Source of the DNA: Paracoccus haematequi
GTDB lineage: Bacteria; Pseudomonadota; Alphaproteobacteria; Rhodobacterales; Rhodobacteraceae
Direction: 5' to 3'
DNA length: 64,000 nt
Assembly (NCBI RefSeq): GCF_900631945.1
Contig: NZ_UZWE01000021.1
Coordinates: 102,938-166,937 of the forward strand
Each line of letters starts with the position of its first letter. The first letter of the stretch is position 1. The notes under the pieces were generated by a model. The model worked only from the letters and a program-made list of their open reading frames with translations, did not search any database and was not told the origin of the DNA. A program made the translations under genes and the position numbers. Shown piece by piece: positions 9,110 through 18,176 of the stretch.

Positions 9110-9471
9110 GCGGGGTGCCCGGAGCGGGGGCCGCCCGCAGCCGGTGGCGCCGCGTCCTGTGGTCCGCAAAAGGCGTCGTACAGAACCTGCATCACCCGGC
9201 GCGCCGGGTCGCTGTCGATCCGGTACCAGATTGTCTGGCCGTCGCGGCGCCCGGCGATGATGCGGTCGCGGCGCAGGATCGCCAGGTGCTGCGACACGGT
9301 GGAATCGCGGATGCCCAGAAGGGCCGCAAGCTGGCCCACGGATTTCTCGTCCTGGGCTAGCGCGCAGAGGATCATCAGCCGGTGCTGGTTGCCAAGCGAC
9401 TTCAACAGCCCGCTGGCCTGATCGGCCGCGGCGCGCATGGTTTCGGGATTCATCGCAAGATCGGGGGTCAT
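9106..9471 (-). CDS. ArsR-family HTH regulator
   Basis: About 121 residues with a typical winged HTH: LKSLGNQHRLMILCAL, then a recognition-helix segment (IRDSTVSQHLAILRRDRII) and a beta wing (GRRDGQTIWYRI). No CxC metal site of classical ArsR is seen, so it probably senses something other than arsenite or uses a different site. Its 3' end overlaps the end of the hydroxylase gene by 4 bp (convergent). Start at 9471 (MTPDL) is preferred; Met at 9453 is an alternative. Confidence 0.82.
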   Translation of the reverse strand: MTPDLAMNPETMRAAADQASGLLKSLGNQHRLMILCALAQDEKSVGQLAALLGIRDSTVSQHLAILRRDRIIAGRRDGQTIWYRIDSDPARRVMQVLYDAFCGPQDAAPPAAGGPRSGHPA

Positions 9472-9592
9472 CCGCAGATATATACGGGAATCCGCAGACC
9501 TTTCAAGGAAAGACGCGCCCCGCCGGTGACGCGCGCGGTTCTTGCAGGGGCGCGCCGGGGGCTGTAAACCCCGGCCAACGAAAGGAAACGTC

Positions 9593-9880
9593 ATGTCGAT
9601 CACCGAGGATCAGGCCCGCAAGGTCGCCCATCTGGCGCGCATCGCGGTCGATGACGCCGCTTTGCCCGCCCTGGCGCGAGAGTTGAACGGCATCCTGCAT
9701 TTCATGGAGCAACTGAACGAGGTCGACGTGACCGGCGTCGAGCCGATGACCGGCGTCACCCCCATGCGCCTGAAGCGGCGCGAGGATGTCGTGACCACCG
9801 GAGAGATGGCCGACAAGATCCTCTCCAACGCCCCCGACGCGCGCGAGGGCTTATTTGCCGTGCCGAAGGTGGTGGAATGA
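9593..9880 (+). CDS. gatC: Glutamyl-tRNA(Gln) amidotransferase subunit C
   Basis: A 95-residue GatC with the family pattern [12 protein letters not shown], the [22 protein letters not shown] core and a C-terminal FAVPKVVE. It stabilises the GatCAB complex that converts Glu-tRNA(Gln) to Gln-tRNA(Gln). RBS AAAGGAAA precedes the ATG, and it overlaps gatA by 4 bp. Confidence 0.96.
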   Translation: MSITEDQARKVAHLARIAVDDAALPALARELNGILHFMEQLNEVDVTGVEPMTGVTPMRLKRREDVVTTGEMADKILSNAPDAREGLFAVPKVVE

Positions 9881-11358
9881 CCGATCTGAACAGCCTGACC
9901 ATCGCCGAGGCGCGCGATACGCTGCGCAAGGGCGACGCCACCGCCCTGGACCTGACCGAAGCCTGCCTGACCGCCATCGAAGGCGCAGGCGCGCTGAACG
10001 CATTCGTCCACAAGACGCCCGACATCGCGCGTGCGATGGCCCAGGCCGCGGATGCGCGGATCAAGGCGGGCGACGCCACATCGCTGACCGGGATTCCGTT
10101 GGGCATCAAGGACGTGTTCTGCGTGAAGGGCGTGCCCAGCCAGGCCGCCAGCCGGATCCTGGAAGGCTTCCGGCCGGAATATGAATCGACCGTCACGCAG
10201 AACCTGTGGAACGCGGGCGCGGTGCTGCTGGGCAAGCTGAACCAGGACGAATTCGCGATGGGCTCGGCCAACGAATCCAGCTGCTATGGCCCGGCGGTGA
10301 ACCCCTGGAAGGTCGATGACCGGCAGTTGACGCCCGGCGGCAGCTCGGGCGGGTCGGCGGCGGCGGTGGCGGCAGACCTGTGCCTGGCCGCGACCGGCAC
10401 CGATACCGGCGGCTCGATCCGCCAGCCCGCCGCCTTCACCGGCATCGTGGGGTTGAAGCCCACCTATGGCCGGGTCAGCCGTTGGGGGGTGATCGCCTAT
10501 GCGTCCAGCCTGGACCAGGCCGGGCCGATGACCAAGACCGTGCGCGACGCGGCGATCATGCTGGGCGCGATGGCCTCGGTCGATCCGCAGGATTCGACCA
10601 GTGCCGAACATCCGGTCCCGGATTACGAGGCTGCGCTGACCGGCGACATTCGCGGCAAGCGCATCGGCATCCCGCGCGAATACCGCGTGGACGGAATGCC
10701 TGCGGAAATCGACGCGCTGTGGCAGAAGGGCGCCGAGATGCTGCGCGAGGCCGGGGCCGAGATCGTCGAGATCAGCCTGCCGCATACGAAATACGCGCTG
10801 CCCGCCTATTACGTCATCGCGCCCGCCGAGGCGTCGTCGAACCTCGCGCGCTATGACGGGGTGCGTTACGGCCGCCGCGCCAGGCTGGGGCAGGGCGACG
10901 GCATCGTCGAGATGTACGAGAAGACCCGCGCCGAGGGCTTCGGCCCCGAGGTGCAGCGCCGCGTGATGATCGGCACGTATGTCCTGTCGGCGGGATTCTA
11001 TGACGCCTATTACAACCGCGCCCGCAAGGTCCGCGCGCTGATCAAGCGCGACTTCGACCAGGCCTTCGCCGACGGCATCGATGCGATCCTGGCGCCGACG
11101 ACTCCGTCGGCGGCCTTTGGTCTGAGGTCGGTGGACAGCAGCGATCCGGTGCAGATGTATCTGAACGATGTCTTCACCGTCACGCTGAACCTGGCCGGGC
11201 TGCCGGGGATCGCGGTGCCGGTCGGCCTGGACAAGCAGGGTCTGCCGCTGGGCCTGCAACTGTTCGGCCGCCCCTTCGAAGAGGGCGATCTGCTGAACCA
11301 CGCCCTTGTCCTGGAACGCGCGGCGGGATTTGTGGCCAAGCCCGATCGCTGGTGGTAG
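9877..11358 (+). CDS. gatA: Glutamyl-tRNA(Gln) amidotransferase subunit A
   Basis: A 493-residue amidase-signature enzyme. The catalytic Ser-cisSer-Lys triad regions are visible: [11 protein letters not shown] (Lys), [14 protein letters not shown] (cis-Ser), and [13 protein letters not shown] (nucleophile Ser). It hydrolyses glutamine to feed ammonia to GatB. The length is normal for the family. gatB is not in the window. Confidence 0.97.
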   Translation: MTDLNSLTIAEARDTLRKGDATALDLTEACLTAIEGAGALNAFVHKTPDIARAMAQAADARIKAGDATSLTGIPLGIKDVFCVKGVPSQAASRILEGFRPEYESTVTQNLWNAGAVLLGKLNQDEFAMGSANESSCYGPAVNPWKVDDRQLTPGGSSGGSAAAVAADLCLAATGTDTGGSIRQPAAFTGIVGLKPTYGRVSRWGVIAYASSLDQAGPMTKTVRDAAIMLGAMASVDPQDSTSAEHPVPDYEAALTGDIRGKRIGIPREYRVDGMPAEIDALWQKGAEMLREAGAEIVEISLPHTKYALPAYYVIAPAEASSNLARYDGVRYGRRARLGQGDGIVEMYEKTRAEGFGPEVQRRVMIGTYVLSAGFYDAYYNRARKVRALIKRDFDQAFADGIDAILAPTTPSAAFGLRSVDSSDPVQMYLNDVFTVTLNLAGLPGIAVPVGLDKQGLPLGLQLFGRPFEEGDLLNHALVLERAAGFVAKPDRWW

Positions 11359-11389
11359 GGTCGCGTCGATGGCATATCCAGGAGGCATG

Positions 11390-11758
11390 ATGCGCGGCTG
11401 TCTGATCCTTTCGGTGCTGGCCCTGGCCGGCTGTGGCGAGCATCTGGGCTGGAATCCCAACTACAACTTCGCCCCGACCCGCTATGGCGAATATCGCGCC
11501 ACGCGCGAGGCGGCCCTGGTGACGGGGGCGGAATCGCCCAAGACCATTCCGGTGACGCGGCCCTTCTATGCCCCGACCGGCGCCGACATCGCGGGCCGCA
11601 ATCCGGTGCCGGTCCCCGCGACCATGGGCGTCGGCAAGGTGCGGGTGGTCAAGCCCTCGCCCGCGACCGCGCCCGCCTCGGCCCCCGCCCGCAGCCCGAA
11701 CGCGCCGGTCGTGATCGTTCCCCCCTCGATGCGGACGGGCGGCCAGCCGCCGCTGTGA
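11390..11758 (+). CDS. Small lipoprotein, function unknown
   Basis: About 122 residues with a lipoprotein signal (CLILSVLALAGC; the lipobox Cys is about residue 15 of the chosen start), followed by a low-complexity Pro/Ala-rich C-terminal half (SPATAPASAPARSP). An AGGAGG sits 4 bp before the ATG at 11390; the ATG at 11387 is too close to it. It overlaps the amidase gene by 4 bp (GTGA), suggesting a cell-envelope operon. Confidence 0.7.
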   Translation: MRGCLILSVLALAGCGEHLGWNPNYNFAPTRYGEYRATREAALVTGAESPKTIPVTRPFYAPTGADIAGRNPVPVPATMGVGKVRVVKPSPATAPASAPARSPNAPVVIVPPSMRTGGQPPL

Positions 11759-12420
11759 TCGCGGCTTTCCCCAGTCCCAACCATGGCGACAGGCGCGGGC
11801 AGCGCCCGGAACTGATCGTCCTGCATTACACCGGCATGGCGGACGCGGTCCAGGCCCGCACCCGGCTGTGCGATCCGGTGGCCGAGGTCAGCGCCCATTG
11901 GCTGGTTCACGAGGACGGCCGCGCGGACCCTCTGGTCCCCGAGGATCGCCGCGCCTGGCACGCGGGCGCGGGCGCCTGGCAGGGCCGCGACGACGTGAAT
12001 TCCCGCAGCATCGGCATCGAGATCGCCAATCCGGGCGACCGTCCCTTTCCGCTGCGCCAGATGGACGGCGTGGCCGCGCTGCTGCGCGACATCATGGACC
12101 GTTGGGGAATCGGCCCTCAGGGCGTGATCGGCCATTCCGACATGGCGCCCGGCCGCAAGATCGACCCCGGCCCGCGCTTCGACTGGCAGCGCCTGTCGCG
12201 CGAAGGGCTGGCCTTGACGGGGGGCAGCGGACCGGACCTGCCGCTGGAGGACAGCCTGACCCGGATCGGCTATCCCCCCGCCGATCCCACGACCCGCCTG
12301 TCCGCCTTCCGCCTGCGCTTCCGCCCTGGGGGGCAGGGCCCCGAGAACGAGGCCGACCGCCGCTGCGCGGCCTTCGTCGCGGCGTCCCTGGCAGCCCCGG
12401 ACCGCGCCGCCCTGGTCTGA
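11755..12420 (+). CDS. N-acetylmuramoyl-L-alanine amidase, AmiD/amidase_2 type
   Basis: A 221-residue amidase_2 domain protein. Zinc-ligand motifs are seen in IVLHYTGM (His24), AWHAGAG (His69) and GHSDMAPGRKIDPG (Asp). It would cleave the amide bond between MurNAc and L-Ala in peptidoglycan recycling or remodelling. Start codon is GTG overlapping the lipoprotein stop. There is no signal peptide of its own, so the protein may act in the cytoplasm as AmpD does, or export may use another route. Confidence 0.88.
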   Translation: MIAAFPSPNHGDRRGQRPELIVLHYTGMADAVQARTRLCDPVAEVSAHWLVHEDGRADPLVPEDRRAWHAGAGAWQGRDDVNSRSIGIEIANPGDRPFPLRQMDGVAALLRDIMDRWGIGPQGVIGHSDMAPGRKIDPGPRFDWQRLSREGLALTGGSGPDLPLEDSLTRIGYPPADPTTRLSAFRLRFRPGGQGPENEADRRCAAFVAASLAAPDRAALV

Positions 12421-12545
12421 GATCCCGGGCTTTGCCGTGGCGCAAAGATTTTTGTCCGGCACTCGAAATTTACGCTTGCGCCCCCCTGCGCCTTTGCCTA
12501 AACACCGCCCCACGCCGCCCGTAAAGACGGGCCGCGCCAGAAAGT

Positions 12546-12620
12546 GGCCCGTTCGTCTATCGGTTAGGACGTCAGGTTTTCAACCTGAAAAGAGGGGTTC
12601 GACTCCCCTACGGGCTGCCA
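12546..12620 (+). tRNA. tRNA-Glu (anticodon UUC)
   Basis: The 75-nt stretch folds as a cloverleaf: acceptor GGCCCGT pairs with ACGGGCT (one terminal G-U), the anticodon loop TTTTCAA gives UUC, the T arm is GAGGGGTTCGACTCCCC, and CCA is encoded. Its 3' end is the integration site of the prophage; the gene stays intact because the phage att site restores the same bases. Confidence 0.95.
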
Positions 12621-12622
12621 CT
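12602..12622 (+). repeat. attL core (prophage left attachment site)
   Basis: 21 bp covering the last 19 bases of the tRNA-Glu gene plus CT. It is repeated without mismatch at 61390-61410. The match ends at both sides (G versus T before, A versus T after), so 21 bp is the full identity. Integrase lies 58 bp inside. Confidence 0.93.
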
Positions 12623-12679
12623 ACTTTTTTCCTCCATTTGAAAACATGCAGTTAGCGGGCAAAAGTGTATCATGCTGCG

Positions 12680-13729
12680 TCATGATACAACGTTCCGGCC
12701 TTGTTCCCTGCTGACCAAGCGGCGCATTTTCGCGGCTCGAGTATAGTGTTCGACCTCGGCCAGTGACGCATGACCGCCCCACGCCATGATCGCATGAGAT
12801 GTGCCGCCAGCTTCGGCTATGGCCGTCAACCGAGCTTTGCGCAGGCCGTGCGCTGTGCGGTCAATCAGTCCAGCGTCTCGAGCCGCGTCCGCTATCAGGT
12901 TGCCCAGCCCTTTCACGCTGCGGGGCTTGCCTGCTACCGCCAGAAACGTTGCGCTCGAGCCTAGCAGGGCGCTCTTGACCGCTTCCCGTTCATCCTCCCA
13001 GCCCTCGGCAAACTCTGGCAGCCGGTTCGACCACGGGACATAAGCCCGGCCTCCGGTCTTGGACTGGACGAACGACAAGATACCGTCAGGCCCGATATTC
13101 CCCGGCCCGATCAGCACGGCATCATTCGTGCGCGCGGCGGTCCAGTATAGCAGTTCAAATGCGGCTCGAGCCGGTGTCCCGATCTTCCAGCGGGCGCGGA
13201 ATAGGGCAATGTCGTCGCTGTCCCATGCCGCGAAGCCGATCACGCGAACCGTGCGGCGCTTGACCTCGAGGGCGGGGTTCGGCGTGACCTTCGCGTGGTT
13301 CATTAGTGCCCGCCATACCTTGAGCCTGTCATTGGCCGGGTTGGGGTCCAGCTTGCCCAGATCCGTTTCAATGTTGTGTGCGGTGACGGCTTTGATCTTG
13401 CCCGTCCCATACTTGGCTGCAATGTCCTCTGCATGGCGGCGCATCATCCCTTGATAGGTCGGTGACTTACCGCGAAACCATGCCCCGTGCAGCATGTCCC
13501 GCACGGCGGCGGCGATCTGGCCTGGCAGAACCGGCTTGCGGCGCTGCGCAGTCTCGAGAGGGCTTTTCGCCTTGGCCTCAGCCTTCGCCCATTCTGTGAC
13601 GAAATCCGGGTGCGTCTCGGGCAGATCGGGCAACCTGATGCCGGTGGCCCGATGATAGCGGACGATCTTGTCTCCGCGTTTCTGGCGACGGATGCCTTTC
13701 AGTTTCCCGCCCCAAACAGCCTGTCGCAT
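12680..13729 (-). CDS. int: Tyrosine-type phage integrase
   Basis: A 349-residue site-specific recombinase. The catalytic set can be placed at Arg200 (TAARTNDAV), Lys224, His294 and Arg297 (HGLRKARLT), His320 (GGHASLAEV) and Tyr329 (VEHYTRAA). The N-terminal 70 residues hold the basic arm-type DNA-binding region. The stop is 58 bp from attL, the usual orientation for tRNA integrases. Its start overlaps the excisionase-like gene by 31 bp at the end of the leftward operon. Confidence 0.95.
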   Translation of the reverse strand: MRQAVWGGKLKGIRRQKRGDKIVRYHRATGIRLPDLPETHPDFVTEWAKAEAKAKSPLETAQRRKPVLPGQIAAAVRDMLHGAWFRGKSPTYQGMMRRHAEDIAAKYGTGKIKAVTAHNIETDLGKLDPNPANDRLKVWRALMNHAKVTPNPALEVKRRTVRVIGFAAWDSDDIALFRARWKIGTPARAAFELLYWTAARTNDAVLIGPGNIGPDGILSFVQSKTGGRAYVPWSNRLPEFAEGWEDEREAVKSALLGSSATFLAVAGKPRSVKGLGNLIADAARDAGLIDRTAHGLRKARLTAIAEAGGTSHAIMAWGGHASLAEVEHYTRAAKMRRLVSREQGRNVVS

Positions 13730-13950
13730 TCTTCCCTGTCCCTTTCCGCCGTGTCGATCTGTTCGCCTTCATAGCCCATGGCATTGACGAACGCCTCGAG
13801 GTCGTAGCGGTCGTAAAGGCGGCGCTTGCCCCATACGCGACGGGGCAGGCCAAGGGAACGCAGGGTCGTTTCACTCATGCCGATATATCGAGCCGCCTCC
13901 GATGCTGACATCAGGCGCGGCTGATATGTCAGGATCGCGCGTTCACCCAT
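13699..13950 (-). CDS. Excisionase-like HTH protein
   Basis: About 83 residues from the ATG at 13950, which has an AGGAGG 7 bp upstream. SASEAARYIGMSETTLRSLGLPR followed by WGKRRLYDRYDLEAFV (written here with breaks in mind) is the winged MerR/AlpA-type HTH of excisionases. It precedes and overlaps int, so it is probably the directionality factor Xis. An AlpA-type activator role is the alternative. Confidence 0.75.
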   Translation of the reverse strand: MGERAILTYQPRLMSASEAARYIGMSETTLRSLGLPRRVWGKRRLYDRYDLEAFVNAMGYEGEQIDTAERDREECDRLFGAGN

Positions 13951-14029
13951 CCCGGCCCTCCTTGCTGCCTCGGCCATAGCCCGCCGTTCTGCCGCCCTTG
14001 CTGATGTATCGGTCGGCTATATCAACCAT
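13943..14029 (-). CDS. Tiny coupled ORF (28 aa), unknown
   Basis: ATG at 14029 overlaps the stop of the 14022 gene and the TGA at 13943-13945 overlaps the excisionase start, so it sits exactly in the translational chain. It encodes a basic Gly-rich peptide (MVDIADRYISKGG...). Overlap geometry is the only support; it could be a leader that couples translation to xis. Confidence 0.35.
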   Translation of the reverse strand: MVDIADRYISKGGRTAGYGRGSKEGRDG

Positions 14030-14804
14030 CCCCGCCCTCCATCCACCCGCCCCTCTGCATCAAGGGGTCATCCCGATACCGGCCTGTGCGGATCGCCTCC
14101 ATGTGGTATTGCCGGTCTGTGACCTCGGAGGGGGACATGCCGATGTAGGAGGCGATGGCGGTGCGCTCGTCCTGGCGGGCAGCTTCCAGCAGGCGGTCGA
14201 GGGCGCTGGCGTCGGGAAGGGGGATGTTCAAAACGCCATGCCCGCACGGATAAAGCGTCGTCGTGGCATTTCCGGTGCCGCCTGATCCGCCGCTATATCC
14301 AGAGCCGCCACAGATGCGGCAGTTGGCCTTGATGGTCGGCAGCAGCGCCTCCCGCATCTTCCGCACCGCTGCGGCTTCCCGTGCTGCGGCCCGATCCTCC
14401 GCATCTTTCAGCCGCCGTTCGCTGTCAACCAAAGTGCCCCGCAAGAACACTCGCGACAGGTTGCGTTCCCCGGCGTCATTGATCCCGGCACGCACGGCTG
14501 CGGCGAGTTCGTCGCAACCTTCGGCCTTGCGCTTCCATTCATCCCGGCGCCGGGTCATTTCATACAGCTTTTCAGTCAGCACGAGTTTGGCTGCGGCTTC
14601 TCGTGCTGCGGAGAGGTCGCGTTCGGCTAGGAGGGCGATGATAGCCTGCCCCCAAGGTCCGTCTGCGCTGGCATGGTCAAGTTTGCCGTCTATCATCAGC
14701 GTCAGCATCGTCGTGTCTTTGCCGGTGCCGAAGTCAATGCCGGTCGTCATGCCGATGCCAGGCGCTTGCGTGTCGATCTTCGGTGCGTCGGTCGGGCCGG
14801 TCAT
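14022..14804 (-). CDS. Hypothetical phage protein with coiled coil and CxxC motifs
   Basis: 260 residues. The centre (about 70-155) is charged and helical with repeated ERDLSAAREAAAKL-like heptads. A CRICGGSGY segment and a later YPCGH suggest one zinc site as in DnaJ-like CxxCxGxG ribbons. ATGA overlap with the gene before it. No function recognised; such proteins are common in early operons of Rhodobacter and Paracoccus phages (inference). Confidence 0.65.
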   Translation of the reverse strand: MTGPTDAPKIDTQAPGIGMTTGIDFGTGKDTTMLTLMIDGKLDHASADGPWGQAIIALLAERDLSAAREAAAKLVLTEKLYEMTRRRDEWKRKAEGCDELAAAVRAGINDAGERNLSRVFLRGTLVDSERRLKDAEDRAAAREAAAVRKMREALLPTIKANCRICGGSGYSGGSGGTGNATTTLYPCGHGVLNIPLPDASALDRLLEAARQDERTAIASYIGMSPSEVTDRQYHMEAIRTGRYRDDPLMQRGGWMEGGDG

Positions 14805-15475
14805 GTGTAATACTCCACAACAAAGAGGCGTTCAGCGTCGATGGGGACCGCAAGGGTTCCGTAGAAATCATCGCCGCACATGCCGGGGCCGCGCTGATCA
14901 ACCCATTCGGTTTCCACGCCTGCGTAATCGCTTCTCTGCTCCTTGAACTTGGACAGATCAAAGCCTGCGCGGGCAGCGATTCGCGGCTTGCTGGTGAAGC
15001 CGTTGCCGTTCATTTCTTTGCATACGGCGGCGATGATGCTGGCGGGGTCACACGCCTCTGCCACCGCATCGGGGGCGGGCTTCGCTTCACGGCTGGCAAG
15101 GGCGGCGCGGTTTCTAATGTTGTCCACCCAGTCCCGGTCAAACCCCGGCATGGCTGGTAGCGGGGTATCGCTGGGCACTGCGTCGATCCACTCAAGGCAA
15201 ACGTCCAGCGCCTCCACCAGCGCCGTGTTGTCCGTGGGCGCGGCAGAGGGGCCGGACGAAACTTCGGTTTGATCCGGGGCGTCACCTTCAACTTTCCGCG
15301 CCGAAAGTTGAAGGTCGGGCTGCTCGGTCTGGGCGTCGAGGATGGCGAGGACAGATCGGCGGCAAATCCAGTTGCCGTCGCCGTCGCTGGCTTCCACCAT
15401 AGCAAGAGGGCGCTTGAGACATTGATCATAAGAGGTCAGCGCCGCGATCTTCTCGCGCAGGGTGCGTTCGGTCAT
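14801..15475 (-). CDS. Hypothetical phage protein
   Basis: 224 residues from the ATG at 15475, which overlaps the stop of the HNH-like gene (ATGA). Contains a Cys near EALDVCLEWID and a Trp-rich C-terminal third. No domain recognised. The upstream Met at 15484 is possible but lacks the overlap pattern shared by the whole operon. Confidence 0.6.
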   Translation of the reverse strand: MTERTLREKIAALTSYDQCLKRPLAMVEASDGDGNWICRRSVLAILDAQTEQPDLQLSARKVEGDAPDQTEVSSGPSAAPTDNTALVEALDVCLEWIDAVPSDTPLPAMPGFDRDWVDNIRNRAALASREAKPAPDAVAEACDPASIIAAVCKEMNGNGFTSKPRIAARAGFDLSKFKEQRSDYAGVETEWVDQRGPGMCGDDFYGTLAVPIDAERLFVVEYYT

Positions 15476-15720
15476 GATATGCAAAACCCCTTGGAGATTG
15501 AGAAAAGCACCGTTTCTTTCGGAGTAGGAAAGCGGTGGGCTTTCTGCTCATTGCAGGACCGGCACAACCGCCATATGTTGCTTTGCTTCTTCGTGCCGCC
15601 CATGAAACGCGGAACGAAATGATCCTTGGTAGAAGATGGGCCTTTCCGCTCCCGAGGCCCAATCCATTCACGGCACAAGGGGCAGTATTCTGCAGGGCTG
15701 TAGAAACTCGAATGGATCAT
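15472..15720 (-). CDS. Small HNH endonuclease-like protein
   Basis: 82 residues. CPLCREW, then DHFVPRFMGGTKKQSNIW and CRSCNEQKAHR, form the two zinc-binding CxxC pairs and the DH-x-N core of HNH nucleases. ATGA overlap with both neighbours. In a phage early operon it may help recombination or attack host or competitor DNA (inference). It is distinct from the late HNH protein at 31454-31804. Confidence 0.75.
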   Translation of the reverse strand: MIHSSFYSPAEYCPLCREWIGPRERKGPSSTKDHFVPRFMGGTKKQSNIWRLCRSCNEQKAHRFPTPKETVLFSISKGFCIS

Positions 15721-16373
15721 GCGTCACCCGTGGGCTGGAGAGCGGCAATCTGGCGGCGCAGTTCACGCCACTGATCTGTCGTCCATACTGTCTCATCGCG
15801 ATCTGACGTGCGGAAACTGATGGCCCATGTCGTCACAAACTCCGCAAAGCCGCGCAGCCGTGCCAGTTCGGCGGCTTGGGCATCCAGCGCATCGGCGGCA
15901 ATGTCCAAGTCCCATGCAGACACCTCATGGAACGTGCTGCGCATACTAGCTTCGATGGTCTGACCACCAATCCCGCCGCGCATCCTGCCTTTGGCGAACG
16001 TCGCCTGCCGCAGCCGCTTCGCTGTTTCCGCCACATCATCCGGCACGGCAGGGACCGGCGCGGAATAATGTGCATCACGGGTATGGCCGCAAATCCTGCA
16101 ATCACCCATCGCCATGTAATCGGGGCTATACTCGTGCGGCTTCTCGCCCGGTCCATTCCACGCCACCGGATCCTGTTCAGCGGGTGCAGGGGCGGGGATG
16201 AGGGCCATGATACCGTTCAGCAGGCTGTCGCTATCCCATGAGATACGGTGCCCGGCATCGCTGCCAGCAGGATAATCCACTTCGGCGTCGATCATGGCGT
16301 CTTCAATTAGACGCTCAATCGTCGCCCGAAGGTCCGGCTTCACGGCCACCTGCGCGGGGGTGTTAGTGGTCAT
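15717..16373 (-). CDS. Hypothetical phage protein
   Basis: 218 residues from ATG 16373 (ATGA overlap with the upstream gene). A CRICGHTRDAHY segment hints at a zinc knuckle near residue 108; helical, Ala-rich C-terminus (AADALDAQAAELARLRG). No recognised family. Confidence 0.55.
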   Translation of the reverse strand: MTTNTPAQVAVKPDLRATIERLIEDAMIDAEVDYPAGSDAGHRISWDSDSLLNGIMALIPAPAPAEQDPVAWNGPGEKPHEYSPDYMAMGDCRICGHTRDAHYSAPVPAVPDDVAETAKRLRQATFAKGRMRGGIGGQTIEASMRSTFHEVSAWDLDIAADALDAQAAELARLRGFAEFVTTWAISFRTSDRDETVWTTDQWRELRRQIAALQPTGDA

Positions 16374-16561
16374 GGGTGATACACCTTCGTCAATGAGCCT
16401 TTGCAGACCGGGCATGTGATGGTCATGAAGTCTCCCTCCCGCTGATCGTGAGTGATCTTCGCCTCATGCTCCCGAAACCGAAGTTCGCTGTCGCAGTATC
16501 GGCAGGTGATGTCGTGGACCCGTTCGCCCTTTGGCTGACCTCGCTTGATTATCTCGACCAT
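16370..16561 (-). CDS. Zinc-ribbon small protein
   Basis: 63 residues with two CxxC pairs, CRYCDSELRF and CPVCKGSLT, about 33 residues apart: a treble-clef/zinc-ribbon. It starts at the ATG (or the adjoining GTG at 16564) overlapping the upstream stop. Likely nucleic-acid or protein binding; role unknown. Confidence 0.6.
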   Translation of the reverse strand: MVEIIKRGQPKGERVHDITCRYCDSELRFREHEAKITHDQREGDFMTITCPVCKGSLTKVYHP

Positions 16562-16989
16562 CACGCCCCCTCCCCGCTGTCAGGCTGCGGCAGGGCGGCG
16601 CGGGCTGCGATGAACTCCGGGCGATCTGCCGACAAGTCGCAATCCGATAGCAAGCCACGCAGCGCCGCCCGCATCTCCGCCTCACGGGCGCGGAGGGCGG
16701 ACAGGTCGGCGCGTAGTTGCAGCACCTCGGCGGCAAGCTGCGGGGCGAGGGCGATCAGGCGGGCGTTGGCCGACTGTTCCTCTGCGGACGCATACTCGTG
16801 ATATTCGCCATCGTTCAGATCGCAAATGAAGTCGTTCTCGCAGCCATAACCATGGGTTCGGCCCGGCCGCAGCCCTTCGGCCTTGGTCTTGACGCCGGAA
16901 AACTCATAGTCGGCGTCTGCGATCCACGGCCCCGGCGTTGCCGCTTCCAGCATCCGCCGCAGGTCGTCCGTGTCTATAGGGTCAGGCAT
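16561..16989 (-). CDS. Ea22/ead-like hypothetical phage protein
   Basis: 142 residues. The ATPGPW opening and the ANARLIALAPQLAAEVLQL stretch, followed by a Leu/Arg/Glu coiled coil, are hallmarks of a widespread phage early protein often compared with Ea22/Ead. Function unknown. Overlaps both neighbours. Confidence 0.65.
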   Translation of the reverse strand: MPDPIDTDDLRRMLEAATPGPWIADADYEFSGVKTKAEGLRPGRTHGYGCENDFICDLNDGEYHEYASAEEQSANARLIALAPQLAAEVLQLRADLSALRAREAEMRAALRGLLSDCDLSADRPEFIAARAALPQPDSGEGA

Positions 16990-17296
16990 GGTCGCTCTCC
17001 ATCAGATGCTTGCGCGCCCGCGTCTCCCAATCGTGCAGGTCGCGCTGAAATTGATCCTCGACCCATAGCTGCGGGGTCAGACTGCGATGCTCGATCACGC
17101 GCCAGGGATCGCAGGTGCAATTATGGCGCTGGACGTATCGCTCAAACTGGCCGCTTTCCTGCCAGCCCTCGGGATCCTTCGACGCGGCCAGCGTGTCGGC
17201 GCGGCGCTGTATCCCGTCCAAGGTCCGACCGCGAACGGTGAGGTTCAGGGCTTCGTTCAGTAGCGCCGTGCAAGTGGTGCAGGCGGGGTCACCCAT
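16982..17296 (-). CDS. Hypothetical phage protein
   Basis: 104 residues; CTTC near the N-terminus and CTCDPW in the middle could share a metal. Overlaps the 58-aa gene upstream (ATGGGTGA) and the next gene by 8 bp. No family recognised. Confidence 0.55.
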   Translation of the reverse strand: MGDPACTTCTALLNEALNLTVRGRTLDGIQRRADTLAASKDPEGWQESGQFERYVQRHNCTCDPWRVIEHRSLTPQLWVEDQFQRDLHDWETRARKHLMESDHA

Positions 17297-17465
17297 CGGG
17301 GGCCTCCAGCGCAGACAGGCCGTCTTTGAAATCGCGAAGAAGATCGCGCATGAACTGTCGGGTCAGGCTACCGTCCGGGACATTGCGCAGCGCGCTTCCC
17401 GCCCAGCGGATGATCTCGGCCTCGGTGGGATAGCGGTAGATGGTGATGGTGGCGCGCTTATCCAT
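17289..17465 (-). CDS. Small hypothetical protein (58 aa)
   Basis: ATG at 17465 to TGA at 17289-17291, filling the gap between two operon genes with overlaps at both ends. The product starts MDKRATITIYRYPTEAE and is acidic and helical afterwards. Coding judged from operon geometry and plausible composition. Confidence 0.55.
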   Translation of the reverse strand: MDKRATITIYRYPTEAEIIRWAGSALRNVPDGSLTRQFMRDLLRDFKDGLSALEAPDG

Positions 17466-17856
17466 CGCTCCCCTCCGTGGCAGAGGGGCGGGGGGCGATC
17501 ACTCGACCCGTTGCCTTGGAATACTCCAGCCGATGCCAGCGCGGATCGAACGTCAGGCCGATGGCATCTGCGATCTCGCGCATGGTGTCCTCGTCCTCGT
17601 AATGACGCTGATCCATCCAGCCGAACCAGATCAGGTCATCGCCGTAGGTTTGGCCGATGTTGAAATCGTCAGAGCCACGGATCTTCCATCCGTGCTTGAT
17701 GGCATCGTTGCGGTTGTTGAACCGCTTTCGGTCCCAGCCATAGCCGAAGCCGTAACCGCGATCATTGCACCAGACCGAGGCACAGACGACGATGAACTCC
17801 GGGTCGATGTCGGGCAGCGCCGCCCCGCCGCTGTTGCTGTTGCTCTGGGCGGTCAT
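17458..17856 (-). CDS. Hypothetical phage protein
   Basis: 132 residues, rich in aromatic residues (WCNDRGYGFGYGWDRKRF) and acidic near the C-terminus. ATGA overlap with the upstream gene. No family recognised. Confidence 0.55.
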   Translation of the reverse strand: MTAQSNSNSGGAALPDIDPEFIVVCASVWCNDRGYGFGYGWDRKRFNNRNDAIKHGWKIRGSDDFNIGQTYGDDLIWFGWMDQRHYEDEDTMREIADAIGLTFDPRWHRLEYSKATGRVIAPRPSATEGSDG

Positions 17857-18065
17857 GCGGCACCGCCTTCCGCCACATCAGCAGCGTCCCGGATCGCGGC
17901 ACACAGCGCCCGAGCCTGATCCGGCGTCATCGCGATGGTGACGGCTTCCTCGGCCACAATATCAACCGCGCGGATCAGCACGTCGCCAAGCGGACTAACG
18001 GTCACACGGGCATGGTCGCCACGCTGGCCGGGGTATTTCGGGGTGTCTGCAAAAATGCTTGTCAT
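17853..18065 (-). CDS. Small hypothetical protein
   Basis: 70 residues. Two short beta-like strands (RVTVSPLGDVLIRAV) followed by a helix MTPDQARALCAAIRDAADVA, a layout common in phage accessory proteins. 111 bp separate it from the gene at 18177; that gap shows no promoter I can name. Confidence 0.5.
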   Translation of the reverse strand: MTSIFADTPKYPGQRGDHARVTVSPLGDVLIRAVDIVAEEAVTIAMTPDQARALCAAIRDAADVAEGGAA

Positions 18066-18176
18066 GTCTCGGCTCCTGCCGGTTGTGTTTGGAAAAAGGC
18101 GGCGACACAGCGGACCATGCCGCCGCCCAGGTGCCCGCGCGTGTCCGATGTGGGGACAGGCAGTTGCGCGGGGGGA

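Noticed and set aside
7100..9169. 689-codon minus-strand open frame
   Set aside because: Exactly opposes the FAD hydroxylase; low-complexity His/Gln/Arg content and no recognisable domain.
9610..11460. 616-codon minus-strand open frame
   Set aside because: Antisense of gatC/gatA, with shadow-type composition.
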